Below, piece after piece: positions 30,431-40,845 of a DNA stretch of 64,000 nucleotides. Positions within the stretch are counted from its first letter, which is position 1. Each line of letters begins with the position of its first letter. The notes under the pieces are model-generated. The model was given only the letters and a program-made list of their open reading frames with translations. It searched no databases and was not told where the DNA came from. This stretch comes from Symbiodinium natans (lineage: Eukaryota > Sar > Dinophyceae > Suessiales > Symbiodiniaceae): assembly GCA_905221605.1 (NCBI GenBank), contig CAJNDS010000890.1, positions 1,256,357-1,320,356 of the forward strand, in the 5' to 3' direction. Made by a program: the position numbers and the translations under genes.

Positions 30431-30541
30431 CTTTAAGGGTCCATCTACCTAAATCGGGAATACTTGGGCCTTTAAAGTACCTCCTATTTAGGGGCTTTAA
30501 GGCCGAAGTACAGAATAATCAGGTACATGGACCCTTAGGGT
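30431..30541. mobile_element. Family A foldback element, complete
   Basis: TTTAAGGGTCCATCTACC to AGGTACATGGACCCTTAGGG. The inner arms TACTTGGGCCTTTAAAGTAC and GGGGCTTTAAGGCCGAAGTA pair. Uninterrupted. Confidence 0.87.
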
Positions 30542-30918
30542 ACCAATATTTGTAACCCTAGACTTGGGGGCTGATTACCCTAGCCCAAACAAGGTTAACC
30601 TCTTATATGAAGTAGGATTCGCTTTGGAGTAGACCCTGAAAAAAAAGTACATACTTTTTTAGGTATAAGTAGCTATAATAGGAACCCAGAACCAAAAAAA
30701 GTATTAAAGTAGAGTACTCCAAGACCCAGTCTATATCACCAAGAAGGTTCATGGTTCCCTTCCCCAGACCCTGAGTAGAAAAGACCCACCACTAGCTTGC
30801 CAAGAACAGGAATAAGGAGCCCCACTGCATCCGGTCCCGAGGGTCTCCCGCAGACCCTAAGACCCCAAAAACCTGAAACACCAAACCCCTAAAAGCCCAA
30901 AAACCCAAAAACCCTCCC

Positions 30919-31026
30919 AGAGGGTTCATTTTGTGGTACGATTATGGCATTCGGCAACCAAAAACTCTATGTAGTATGGTTTTGAGTGCCTAATTCCATA
31001 TTCGTACTACAAAATGGACCCTCTGA
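30919..31026. mobile_element. Single foldback element with long inverted repeats
   Basis: AGAGGGTTCATTTTGTGGTA on the left pairs with TACTACAAAATGGACCCTCT on the right. Pairing continues through GATTATGGCATTCGGCAACC and GAGTGCCTAATTCCATATTC, giving arms of about 45 bp and a small loop. The 63-residue ORF starting inside it is not a supported gene. ACAATTATAAAATCCAGC and a variant repeat just downstream, at about 31065 and 31110. Confidence 0.85.
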
Positions 31027-31317
31027 AACCTCTAATGCTGACTCCACATTAATGATTCCCGCTACAATTATAAAATCCAGCTGCCGGAACACAATAATGC
31101 AACCCCCCCACAATCATAAAATCCAGCCCGGAATATTTTTTTACGGGCGATGTTATGTAATTAGCTTAAACTTATAAGTTTCAGGGTGTTTAGGGTTTAG
31201 GGTTCAGCCCCTCTACCCTCAACCCTTGAAACCCCACACCCTCAACCCTAAACCCTCAACCCTAAACCCTTCGCCCCTCAACCCTAAACCCCTAATTAGG
31301 CCCTGAACCCTCAACCC

Positions 31318-31400
31318 TCACCCCTCAACCTCCTCCTCCTCCTCCTACTACTACTACTACTGCTACTACTACTAGTACTACTAGTACTACTAGTGGTACT
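31318..31400. repeat. CCT/ACT trinucleotide tract
   Basis: CTCCTCCTCC passes into ACTACTACTACT and ACTAGTACTAGT, the last self-complementary. Confidence 0.92.
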
Positions 31401-31525
31401 ACTACCTAATACTAAAACTAATAGTACGTCCTACCAGGATTTAGGCGAATATAATTGAGGAGGCCCTGGCCGGAGAGATTGATCAATCAAGGGGGGGGGG
31501 TTTATTAATGCGAAGTCAACATTAA

Positions 31526-31580
31526 ACCCTAAACCCTAAACCCTAGACCCTAGACCCTAAACCCTAAACCCTAAACAATA
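31526..31580 (-). repeat. CCCTAAA array
   Basis: Seven units, two of them CCCTAGA. AACATTAAAC before and AACAATAAAC after could be a decayed duplicated flank. Confidence 0.85.
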
Positions 31581-31835
31581 AACCCTCTGAGACTGTTTCA
31601 CATACCAGCAGACACGGGCACATCACACGTGCCGCCTTTGAAACCACCTCACCTGGCACGCCATTGAACAAACATGACTCAGCTTCACAAGTTTCGCCAC
31701 AAAGGTTTAGGGTTTAGGGTTTAGGGTTTAGGCCATAACCCCTAAACACCCCCCCCCCCTTCAAACCCTAATTTTTGCAAACCTCGTGCGGCGCCTGAGC
31801 AGTTCGATAGAATGCGAGGTGCCGCTTTCTCCTTC

Positions 31836-31955
31836 GCCCCAACTGTGAGGGGGAGCGGGGGTTTAGGGTTTAGGGTTTAGGGTTTAGGGTTTAGGGTTTA
31901 GGGTTTAGGGTTTAGGGTTTAGGTTTAGGGGCCCAACTGTGAAGGGGGAGGGGGG
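31836..31955 (+). repeat. TTTAGGG array with an about 26-bp duplicated flank
   Basis: GCCCCAACTGTGAGGGGGAG (31836-31855) continues to GCGGGGG. It is followed by about nine TTTAGGG units, then GGCCCAACTGTGAAGGGGGA (31930-31949). CCCAACTGTGA is identical in both. The left copy ends in five G. Confidence 0.88.
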
Positions 31956-32237
31956 GGGGGTTCGACAACGAGGGCCCTAAACCTTTGTGGGGTTTAGGGT
32001 TTAGGGCCAAGAATAAACCCTAAAGCGCAAGCCCCAAACCCTGAACCCTGTTCGGGGGGGTGGCATGGCTATGCTTTAAAAACTGGACTTCAGGTTTGTA
32101 GCCATCCCCCATACGGTGAACAAAGGGCGCCGTGCGTTGATTTCTGGGGTTTGGGGGTTTAAAGGGTTTAATGCTCAAAGGTTGAGTGCTCAGGGCTTTC
32201 AAAGGCTTCGCGGCTTAAAGGCTTTCAGCTTTTTTGC

Positions 32238-32465
32238 TTAGGGTTTAGGGTTTGGGGTTTAGGGTTTAGGCTTTAGGGTTTAGGGTTTAGGCTTGAGGGT
32301 TTAGGGTTTAGGGTTTCGGGTTAAGGGTTTCAGGGTTAGGGCTCGGCCTCTTGGATCGAGGGTTTGTAAGGCTTTAGATCGAGGGTTTCGAGCCAATAGG
32401 TCTCTCTTTTTAGGGGTTTAGGGTTTAGGGTTTAGGGTTTGGGGATTAGGGTTTGGGGATTAGGG
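32238..32465 (+). repeat. TTTAGGG arrays
   Basis: Arrays at 32238-32340 and 32413-32465 flank a 70-bp spacer containing two copies of GATCGAGGGTTT(C/G). Confidence 0.88.
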
Positions 32466-32563
32466 GGACAACTGGCGATATAGACCCTCTCAATAAGGTC
32501 CCTGCTCAAGAGAGCCAGAAGAGGGTTCAGAAGGGTCTCCCTTTTAAGTGTCCCCCTTGTCCT
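32465..32563. mobile_element. Possible decayed foldback element
   Basis: GGGGGACAACTGGCGATATA and its downstream ACCCTCTC resemble, in reverse complement, AGGGTCTCCCTTTTAAGTG and TCCCCCTTG at the right. Matching is only about two thirds, so this is tentative. Confidence 0.4.
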
Positions 32564-33183
32564 ACCTAGGATTTTAGTGCTATGTGTGGCTTGGGGTGTT
32601 TGGGTGTTTGATGTTGGGGCTTAGGTTTTTGGGGTTGTGGTCGTTTAGGGTTTAGGGTTTCGGGCTTAGGAAGCTTCAATCATACTTCGAACAAAAAGGC
32701 GGCAGTGGGACTTTTAGCACAATCCCGCTGCTAAACCCTGACCTTTGAAACCAAACCCCGAGCCCGAAACCCCCAATAAGCCTCAGCTCCAGCCCCCCAT
32801 TGACCCAAGCTGGCGCCTCAGATAGCGCTTCGTCTCTTGGCTCGTGAGCGCTGTGCCTGAAAGGGTTGAGCTACATCCTGGGCATTGGTTGTTCACGCTT
32901 GCTAGTAGTTGGGGGTGCCCCGAACTCTAGCAAATTCTGCAACCCTAAGCCCTAAACCCCAAACCCTAAACCCTCAAAACCCCTAAACCCCAAACAAAAA
33001 GCCCTAAACCCCAAATCCTGAAATGAGGAATGAAACCCCTCCCGTCGTATCATCATTATGGGGTTCTTAAGGGAGGGGGGTTCATGGGGGGTCGGTATGG
33101 AGGGAACCTTAGGGGAGCTTCAGGAGCCCGAGGGCGCAGTAGGGAGCATTCGGGAGCCTTGGGTTACATACCGCCCTTGACCC
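32564..33183. other. Mixed spacer with degenerate repeats
   Basis: Contains short degenerate TTTAGGG and CCCTAAA stretches (about 32640-32665, 32940-33020) in otherwise anonymous sequence. I see no gene. Confidence 0.5.
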
Positions 33184-33309
33184 CCTAAACCCTAAAGCCT
33201 AAACCCTAAACCCTAAACCCTAAACCCTAAACCCTAAACCCTACACCCTACACCCTACACCCTGAACCCTAACCCTAAACCCTAAGCCCTAAGCCCTAAG
33301 CCCTAAACC
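33184..33309 (-). repeat. CCCTAAA/CCCTACA/CCCTAAG array
   Basis: About 17 units in homogeneous blocks: CCCTAAA, then CCCTACA, then CCCTAAG. Confidence 0.93.
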
Positions 33310-33881
33310 GTAAAGCCCCCTCCCTTACGAACCCCATAAAAATCACAACGGGGGCCTTTGGTCGCCCCTTCCATGTTGAAAACGGTTTGGGGTTTAGGGC
33401 TTAGGGTTAAGGGTTTAGGGTTTAGGGTCTAGGGATACTTGTTTTAAGACTTTCGGTTTAGGATTCGTTTCGGGTTTCGGCTTTGGTGGCACAATCGCCC
33501 AAAGGCCTTATAGTCTGGCCATTCCTGGGAACCCTAAGCCACTGAACCCTAGCCCCTAAACCCTAAACCCTAAACCCTGACCCCGGAACCGTACTTCCAA
33601 AACCTGTTTCCTAAACCCAATGCCAACCTTCACGACTAGCAGTGCCCTGGCCCAAACAAGTTTAAACGCCAATTGCACGGCTTTGATCAACCCACCCTAA
33701 GCCCTAAACCCTATAGGGGTCCGCTTTAAGGGCCCGTACTAAGGGACAGGGATTAAATGCTGAAGGCGCCCTCAAGCAGGAAGGCTGAAACCTAAACTGC
33801 AGCACAGACGCGAGCGCTGGTGAGAAGTCCACGTGCACTGATCCCCCTGTGGCGGTGGGTGTTGGTTTGGGGTTCAACCCG

Positions 33882-34001
33882 AACCCTAAACCCTAAACCC
33901 TAAACCCTAAACCCTAAACCCTAAACCCTAAACCCTAAACCCTAAACCCTAAACCCTAAACCCTAAACCCTAAACCCTAAACTAAACCCTAAACCCTAAA
34001 C
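33882..34001 (-). repeat. CCCTAAA array
   Basis: About 17 units. It directly precedes the family F element at 34012. Confidence 0.95.
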
Positions 34002-34011
34002 TTTAGGGATG

Positions 34012-34140
34012 AGGGATGAATCCCTCCCCAAAAAACCCTACAAATGCCTTATACGTCTCTGTATACCTAAGTAACCCTAGATAACCCCTAGAACACTCCT
34101 ATGGTCCCTTACAAGGGTCTCTCCTTTCGTCCCTCGACTT
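34012..34140. mobile_element. Family F element
   Basis: GTATACCTAAGTAACCCTAG, ATAACCCCTAGAACACTCCT and CCCTTACAAGGGTCTCTCC match the elements at 2228 and 61843. Terminal sequences around GAGGGATGAATCCCTC are short inverted repeats. Confidence 0.7.
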
Positions 34141-34442
34141 TGGGGACTCTTTTTAAAGATCCCATAAGGGTCAGGGATTAGGGTTTAGGGTTTAGGGTTT
34201 AGGGTTTAGGGTTTAGGGTTTAGGGTTTTAGGGGGCTGAGTTTAGGGCTAAACCCTAAACCCTAAACCTTAAACCCCAAACCCATGAGGCTTTATCGTCG
34301 AGTCGCAGGGTCCAGTTTTTGTGCGCATCCATCCGTGCGCCTTTTTCTGGGTGGGATCCAAGTATCCTTAAGTGTTTTGGGGCTTCAGGTTTAGGTTTAG
34401 GGTTCAGGGTTTAGCTAGGGCTCTAGGTACACAACAAAGCCC

Positions 34443-34534
34443 CCTAAACCTAAACCCTAAACCCCAAACCCCAAACCCTAAACCCTAAACCCTAAACCCT
34501 AAACCCTAAACCCTAAACCCTAAACCCTAAACCC
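34443..34534 (-). repeat. CCCTAAA array
   Basis: About 13 units with CCCCAAA near the left end. Confidence 0.94.
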
Positions 34535-34803
34535 AACTCTACGCAACCTGAGCATCCCAGGCCTTGACGGCAGGATAAAAAAACTAAAAAAAGCTCTTTG
34601 GATCAGAAAGGGCGATTTGAGGATGTAGGGTTTAGGGTTTAGGGTTTAGGGTTGAGAGTTTAGGGTTTAGGGCCACGGTATACGACGAAATGCAAATCAG
34701 TTGACCAGTAAAAGCTCAGGCTGCGTCGAGACTTTCGCTTGCAGGCGGCCGAAGAGCATCCTCGTTGAGGATGCAGCCTTGCAAGGGCGCTTTTGTAGAG
34801 ACT

Positions 34804-34885
34804 TGGGAATGTTCCCTTGAACGAACAGCTCCTTAGTAGGGATTCTAAAAGGGGGGGGGGGGGGTGGTTAGGGCACTACAAGCCA
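34804..34885. mobile_element. Family C element, diverged
   Basis: TGGGAATGTTCCCTTGAACG and CTCCTTAGTAGGGATTCTAA match the family C left half. The GGGG centre has expanded to a 14-bp G run and the right half is barely recognisable. Confidence 0.65.
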
Positions 34886-35049
34886 TGGCCCGCTATGTGG
34901 CTAAGCTACTGGGACTTCTTGAAATACCCTAAACCCCTAAGCCCCTGAACCCTAAACCCTTAGACCCTTACCGCTTAAACCCCGATGTCGAAGTGCAGGC
35001 AATAGAAACCTCTGAACTCCGCAAGCCCCAAGAGGATGTTGAAATACCC

Positions 35050-35195
35050 TCAACCCTGAATCCTAAACCCTAAACCCTAAACCCTAAACCGTAAACCGTA
35101 ACTCTGAACCCCAAACCCTAAACCCTAAACCCTAAACCCCAAACCCTAAACCCTAAACCCTAAACCCTGGCCTTAAACCCTAAACCCTAGAAGCA
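35050..35195 (-). repeat. CCCTAAA array
   Basis: About 16 units with CCGTAAA and CCCCAAA variants, ending in degenerate copies. Confidence 0.92.
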
Positions 35196-35267
35196 ACCCT
35201 TACACCCTCATACCCCCGGTACCCCCTGTAGGTAAAAGAAGTCTCTGAACTCCCCCTGAAGCCCCAG

Positions 35268-35606
35268 CTTGGAGGTTCATGGTACGTATTAAACAATTAT
35301 AACAGGGTTTAGGGTTTAGGGTTTAGGGTTTAGGGTTTAGGGTTTAGGGTTTAGGGTTTAGCGTTTAGGGGTACTTGTTAGCCAAATAGAACTGTACTTC
35401 TAACCCGCGTATAAGCCCCTTAAGTGCCCTAATGTGGCTATAAGTACAGTTCGTTATAAGGTACAAACATAAGTACAGTTATGATTGGTCAATAAGTACC
35501 ATGAACCCTAAACCCTATACCCTAATTAAACCCTAAACCCTCAACCCTAAACCCTAAACCTAAATCCCAAGTCCCATTGGGCTCAGAAGTACCATGAACC
35601 TCCAAG
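35268..35606. mobile_element. Family B element with two telomeric insertions
   Basis: In the left arm, GTACGTATTAAACAATTATA (copy 35282-35303) and GTACTTGTTAGCCAAATAGA (copy 35371-35392) flank a TTTAGGG array (35304-35370), 16 of 22 positions equal. In the right arm, ATTGG to AAGTACCATGAAC is present at 35484-35506 and 35576-35599, around a CCCTAAA array (35507-35575). The two arrays have opposite orientations. A third small direct repeat, ATAAGTACAGTT, lies between them. Confidence 0.87.
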
Positions 35607-35680
35607 ACGAGGTTTGGCCTGGTCCAGCCAGAAGTGCGCCAAGCCTCCGTCCATCTTCCAATCCAACCTGCGAAGGTTCG

Positions 35681-35810
35681 GGTTTAGGGTTTAGGGTTTA
35701 GGGTTTAGGGTTTAGGGCTTAGGGTTCAGGGTTCAGGGTTCAGGGTTTAGGGTTTAGGGTTTGGGGGTTAGGGTTTAGGGTTTAGGGTTCAGGGTTTAGG
35801 GTTTAGGGGG
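35681..35810 (+). repeat. TTTAGGG/TTCAGGG array
   Basis: About 18 units including a block of TTCAGGG. Confidence 0.93.
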
Positions 35811-36207
35811 TAGTCATGGTTTAGGGGGTCGGGGTTTTGCGTTGAGGGTTCAAGGGACCTACTATGTCCCGACGGCTCTTCTCACATGATTCATCTGGGG
35901 TGGGTCTTGGAGCACTGGGGTGGGTCTCAGAGCAAAGACCACATTTAAATTTCGATGGGCCATACAGCAATGTGTAAAGTTTGGAGCTTAAGAGTACAGG
36001 GTTTAGGGTTTAGAGCCCTGCAAACGATAAACCCTAAACCCTAAACCATAAACCCTAAACCATAAACCCTAAACCCTAACTTTCAGACGATGCAAGGGTT
36101 GGGCTTCAGGTTTCCAGGTTTGTCAAGTTCACACAAGGACCTCGCGGGCTCGCGCACCGACTCTCCGGCGTGCAGGACCAAAGCTTCGAAGTCCAAAGCT
36201 GGGTGGT

Positions 36208-36339
36208 AGGGTTTAGGGTTTAGGGTTTAGGGTTTAGGGTTTAGGGTTTAGGGTTTAGGGTTTAGGGTTTAGGGTTTAGGGTTTAGGGTTTAGGGTTTAG
36301 GATTTAGGGTTTAGGGTTTAGGGTTTAGGGTTTAGGGTT
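36208..36339 (+). repeat. TTTAGGG array
   Basis: About 19 units with a single ATTTAGG variant. Degenerate TTTAGGG/CTTAGGG sequence continues to about 36530. Confidence 0.95.
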
Positions 36340-36540
36340 CTCGGGTTTAGAGGTTTAGGGTTTAGGGTCTAGGTTTTGGGGCTTATGAGGGTTTCAGGGG
36401 TTTCGGGGTTTAGCCGTGTACTTTAGGAGACTGGGGTTTGGTGTTACGGGTCTGGGTCCAAGGCTTAGGGCTTTGGGGCTTAGGGTTTAGGGCTTAGAGG
36501 TGCAGGGCTTCGGGTTTAGGGTTTAGGGCTTATCTAAGGG

Positions 36541-36668
36541 CAGCTACATGGTGCCTTAGTACCGGCCCTTGGAAGGGGACTACTTATACACCCCTTATAT
36601 ACCCTATAGAAATTAGAGGCTCACACATTAAAGGAGGTTAGGACCACATGGCCCATGAAACTACCCTT
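36541..36668. mobile_element. Family J element, probably complete
   Basis: CAGCTACATGGTGCC near the left end pairs with GGCCCATGAAACTACC at the right. GGAGGTTAGGACCACATGG matches the J copies at 26890 and 27062. The core is AT-rich. Confidence 0.6.
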
Positions 36669-37789
36669 CGAGGTTAACGGCTAAGGGCTGAGGGCTCAGG
36701 GTTTAGGGTTCCTAAACCCTAAACTCTAGACCCTAAACACTAAACCCTAAACCCTAAACTTTAGGACAGACAGCACTCTAACCGAACCCCTGCAGGCCCC
36801 CCACCTAATTAAAGCCAAAACCCGAACCTCCCGAAGGGGTATTACCAAGAATGCTTAGGGTGTGAGTTGAGGGTTTGGGGCTTAGGGTAGTAGGTAGTGG
36901 GGAAACCCTAAACACTAAACCCTAAACCCTAAACCCTGTCGGGTGTAGTCTTGGGAGCCCAAAGCCGAGTGCAGATTTTCTTGGCTTGCCCCTGGGTGTC
37001 GCAGCCATGTACCTGGGCAAAGAATGGAGGCCCTAAACCCTAAACCCTAAGCCCTAAACCCTAAACCGCCAAAAGAGGGTACCCCCTGGTAGGGGAAGCC
37101 CTAGACCCCAGACCCCAAACCCGAAACCCTGAAATTTGGGATATACCCTAACCCCTAAACCCCAAAACCGGAAACCCTAAACCGCTTTGCAACCCTGAAG
37201 CCTATGTTAAAGCCGAAGCCCTGAGCCCTTGAAACCCTGAACCGTGAACACTAGACCCTCAACCAAACTTTCAGAAGCCCCGCGCACCCAATTCTGAACA
37301 CAGCCCAAGCTTTAAGGGTCAAAGGGGTGGTTTGAGGCTTGAGGGCTTAGGGTTCATTTAGAGAGTTTAAGGTCTCCGTGGTTTAGGGTTTACAGGGTTT
37401 AGGGCTTAGCAAATTTGGGCTTTAGGATTTGGAGCTTTGGGTTTCGAGCTTTGGGCTGTTGCTGCAGGCTCTACGATACCCACTGTTGGCAGGCGCTCCT
37501 GCCGCGCGGGGAATCGTGGGTAGATATCCCCCAGTTGCCCTAAAGCCTAAACCCTAGATCATAAACCCTAAACCCTAAAAATACCGTGAGGTCAGTTCCC
37601 TTTACCCTAAACCGTAGACCCTGAACACTAAACCCTGGGAAGGGACTCTGATCCAATGGCCCATTGAAGCGTAGGTAAAGCGGGCCCCAGGTGCTTAGAA
37701 TTTGCGCGCGCGGGTGTGTGTGTGTGTGACCGCTTGTATACCCTTGTAGCCTTAAACCCTTGCCCGCTCCTAATAACCTAAACCTTAAA

Positions 37790-37875
37790 CCCTAAACCCC
37801 AAACCCTAAACCCCAAACACTAACCCCAAACCCTAAACCCTAAACCCCAAACCCTAAACCCCAAACCCTAAACCT
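37790..37875 (-). repeat. CCCTAAA/CCCCAAA array
   Basis: Alternating CCCTAAA and CCCCAAA units. A short GTGTGTGTGTGTG microsatellite lies upstream at about 37715. Confidence 0.9.
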
Positions 37876-37960
37876 GGCCAGGCGCTGCCCCAGTCTACCA
37901 CCAAATGCCGGCTGCCCGACACTGCGGTACGAGGGCCTTGCACTTGGAGGCATGGCTTGC

Positions 37961-38035
37961 GGCTTAGAAGGTTTAGGGTTTAGGGTTTAGAGTTTAGGGT
38001 TTAGTGTTTAGGGTTTAGGGTTTAGGCCTAGAAGG
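37961..38035 (+). repeat. TTTAGGG array with an 11-bp duplicated flank
   Basis: GGCTTAGAAGG (37961-37971) and GGCCTAGAAGG (38025-38035), 10 of 11 identical, enclose about seven TTTAGGG units. Confidence 0.75.
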
Positions 38036-38173
38036 GTTGGGTGTCGATGCAGGTTTGCAAGCCCTGCAAAGTCCGGGAAGCGTGACGCCACCAGGCCCGA
38101 GCGCCGCCAGCACCACTGTATGAGGGATTCTGCTATGACACAAAAGACCCTGAATCCCACAGTTTCCGGAAAG

Positions 38174-38399
38174 CCCTAAACCCTAAACCCTAAACCCTGA
38201 ACCCTAAACCCTAAACCCCCCTAAACCCTGAACCCTGAACCCTAAACTAAGCCCTAAACCCTAAACCCTAAACCCTAAACCCTAAACCCCCCTAAACCCT
38301 GAACCCTGAACCCTGAACCCTGAACCCTAAACCCTAAACCCTAAACCCTAAACCCTAAACCCTAAACCCTAAACCCTAAACCCTAAACCCTAAACCCTA
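38174..38399 (-). repeat. CCCTAAA array
   Basis: About 30 units with CCCTGAA blocks. CCCCCCTAAACCCTGAACCC occurs twice, at about 38215 and 38286, evidence for internal duplication of a larger block. Confidence 0.95.
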
Positions 38400-38646
38400 C
38401 CACCGCTGGCCTTCATGCCCTTCAGGGCCTGGGCTGCCGACGACGCCTTTATCACCGCGAGCGTGCCGCCCTCGGCAATCTGAACCTGAGCACTTGGGGC
38501 AGCCATGCAGTTGGGTGAGTTTAGGGTTTAGGGATAGGGTTTAGGGTTTAGGGTTTAGGGTTTAGGGCTTAGGATTACTTTCTTCTTCAATAACCGTATC
38601 ACTTCGCTGTTCTTCTCTTCGAGGGTTGGGGTGCGGGGGTTTAGGG

Positions 38647-38743
38647 CCCCTAAACCCTAAACCCTAAACCCTAAACCCTAAACCCTAAACCCTAAACCCT
38701 AAACCCTAAACCCTAAACCCTAAACCCTAAACCCTAAACCCTA
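38647..38743 (-). repeat. CCCTAAA array
   Basis: Thirteen perfect units. A GGGGGTTTAGGG fragment immediately before it is in the opposite orientation. Confidence 0.95.
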
Positions 38744-39060
38744 AGGTCTTATGCTTGTGTTTCTCAGCCCTCATGCTCTACCTCTCCAAGTTGCAGGGTT
38801 TTAGCACCGATAACGTACACCCCAAACCCTAAAACCGTGCACCCTGAGCACTAAGCCCCTCAACCTTCTAGCGATATGAAGTAGGGTGTTACTAGTAGTA
38901 CTGCGGACTCGAGGTCGTGAATGATATCACTCACCAATATGGAGAAAGGGCCCTAAACTATATCACTCGCCAAAAACAGCAATACAACCCTGTTTCATAT
39001 TCTCCTGCTTAGAAAATATGTGCGACTGGGGCCGGTGAGGACTCTGCCACGCAGTAAGCC
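38744..39060. other. Spacer, no gene recognised
   Basis: About 315 bp with two copies of ATATCACTC (about 38925 and 38960) and otherwise nothing that I can identify. Confidence 0.5.
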
Positions 39061-39229
39061 CCACCCTGAACCTCAAGCCGACGGAGCTTAGGGCTTAGGG
39101 CTTAGGGCTTAGAGCTTAGGTCTTAGGGCTTATAAGGGCTTAGGGCTTAGGGCTTAGGGTTTAAGGTTTAGGGTTTCGGGATGAGGGTTTCAGAGAGGTT
39201 TAGAGGGTTTACAGGCACTTAAGTGACTT

Positions 39230-39340
39230 ACCCTAAGGGTCCACGTAGCGACCTGGTATCTAATTGGGCCTTGAAGGGCTTCCCAAATGGTAGCTTTAGA
39301 GCCCAATGTATACACTACGTGGGTACATGGACCTGAGGGT
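39230..39340. mobile_element. Family A foldback element, divergent subfamily
   Basis: CCCTAAGGGTCCACGTAGCG and ACGTGGGTACATGGACCTGA form the outer arms. The inner arms ATTGGGCCTTGAAGGGCT and GGTAGCTTTAGAGCCCAAT pair. It resembles the copy at 42392 more than the others. Confidence 0.8.
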
Positions 39341-39399
39341 TAGGGCTTCTAGGGCTTGTAGGGCTTCCATAGTAAATTGTAGGGCCCCGAACCCCAAGC

Positions 39400-39492
39400 C
39401 CCAAGCCCCAAACCCCAAACCCTAAACCCCAAACCCCACGCCCCAAACCCCAAACCCCTAAACCCCAAAACCTAAACCCTAAACCCTAAAAC
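39400..39492 (-). repeat. CCCCAAA/CCCTAAA array
   Basis: Dominated by CCCCAAA and CCCCAAG units, passing into CCCTAAA. Confidence 0.9.
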
Positions 39493-39978
39493 CGACGCCA
39501 TGGCCAGGGGGCGCGGACGTCACAGTCCTCTCAGAAAGCTCGCCAAAGCCTCCCTCACGGAAGAACCCCGAGCCATGACCTCCCCATAAAGCCTGAAGTT
39601 TGACCTCCTCTAGGGATTTGGGGTTTAGGGTTTAGGCTTTAGGGTTTAGGGTTTAGGGTTTGGGGTTTAGGGTTCCTGGTTTAGATTCTGAAGTATGGGC
39701 CGTTGGGTTGTTTCGGGTGGCAGGACGGGTATATCAGCGGTCAATACTAGGGCCCTTGTAACAGCCCTGAGATGGACTAAGAACCCCAAACAAAAACTCA
39801 ATCCGGAATCGCATGCATGCTGAACCCTAATCTTAAACCTCAACCCTAAACCCTCAACCCTGAACCCCAAACCTCAACCCCGAAACCCCTACGTAAGCCC
39901 TGTCAACCCTGCAGAGTTTGGGGCGGACTATGACGAGAGGGTTTAAGGGTTGGGTTTTAGTGTTCAAGGTTACTAAAC

Positions 39979-40089
39979 CTTGGCTGACTTCTGAACCCCT
40001 CCTAAAGGTTTAATTTTAGGCCCCTTATTGTAGTGTCTATGAAAACCCAGAAGGTAAAAGTCCTAAGAGCCAGCCACAAGAAAGCCAAG
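39979..40089. mobile_element. Family H foldback element
   Basis: Begins CTTGGCTGACTTCTGAACCC and ends AGCCAGCCACAAGAAAGCCAAG, terminal inverted repeats starting CTTGGCT. 111 bp. A second copy lies at 48365. Confidence 0.82.
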
Positions 40090-40570
40090 CTTTAGGGTTT
40101 AAGGTCTTAAGCTTACTATAGCATAGGCTCAAGAAAAGTACGGGGGGGATGGAGGGGTGGGGGGGGGGGGGGGCAGTCCGGTTTAGGGTTTAGGTTTTCC
40201 CTAATCCCTAAACCCTGAACCCTAAACTTTAAACCCTAAACCCAGTGACGTCCGACTTTTCTCTCGCGTGGCACATGTGGTGGGGTTTTCTGAGCAAGCG
40301 ACCCTTCCGCACGCAGTCCAGCGGCCGTGATGACTTCAACCCTACACCTCGCCCAGCTCCCGAAGCCCCAAACCCTAAACCCTAAACCCTAAACCCCAAG
40401 CCATAAGCCCTAAACCCTAAACCCTAATCGGCCCCTTCAGTAAATCTTAGGAAAAAACCTCTTGATCTTGAATTCGTGAGAGGAGACCAGACGAACCCAG
40501 ATTCCCACAGCCCCGCAACGAGACCCAAGCAAGAAGGTCAGAGTCTAGGGTTTAAGGTTTAGGGTTTAGG

Positions 40571-40845
40571 GTAGAACCAAGAATAAACTGGCTTAGGGTT
40601 TAGGGTTCAGGGTTCAGAGTTTAGGGTAGAACCAAGACTTTGTAGCCCAGTAACCATATTAAAATAAGGGCACCTTTCTTTGGTTGGTTACTTTATAAGG
40701 AAACCCAGAACCCAAAAAAAGGGAAAAGGCTACCACTGGGCTACCAAGAAGAATAAACTGGGAATGGGTGCCCTTTCTGGTTTAAAGAGGCTTGTAAGGG
40801 AAGCTCAACCCTACAAAACACCGAGGGCCTACTCTGGGTCAAATA
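40571..40845. mobile_element. Family D element with ITS and duplicated flank, then split by family E
   Basis: GTAGAACCAAGAATAAACTG (copy 40571-40591) precedes about 34 bp of TTTAGGG-type repeat. GTAGAACCAAGA (40626-40637) then restarts the same 21 bp, which finishes as AAGAATAAACTGG only after a 111-bp insert. The element continues GGGTGCCCTTTCTGGTTTAA to GAGGGCCTACTCTGG. The 115-residue ORF at 40680-41027 crosses these elements and ends in A-rich repeat, so it is not supported. Confidence 0.87.
40638..40748. mobile_element. Family E foldback element with 4-bp target duplication
   Basis: Starts CTTTGTAGCCCAGTAACC and ends ACCACTGGGCTACCAAG. The termini are inverted repeats. AAGA flanks it on both sides (40634-40637, 40749-40752). 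The empty site exists nearby in the duplicated flank at 40571-40591. It shares CTTKG/CCAAG ends and the AACCCAGAA motif with family H, so E and H may be related. Confidence 0.88.
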
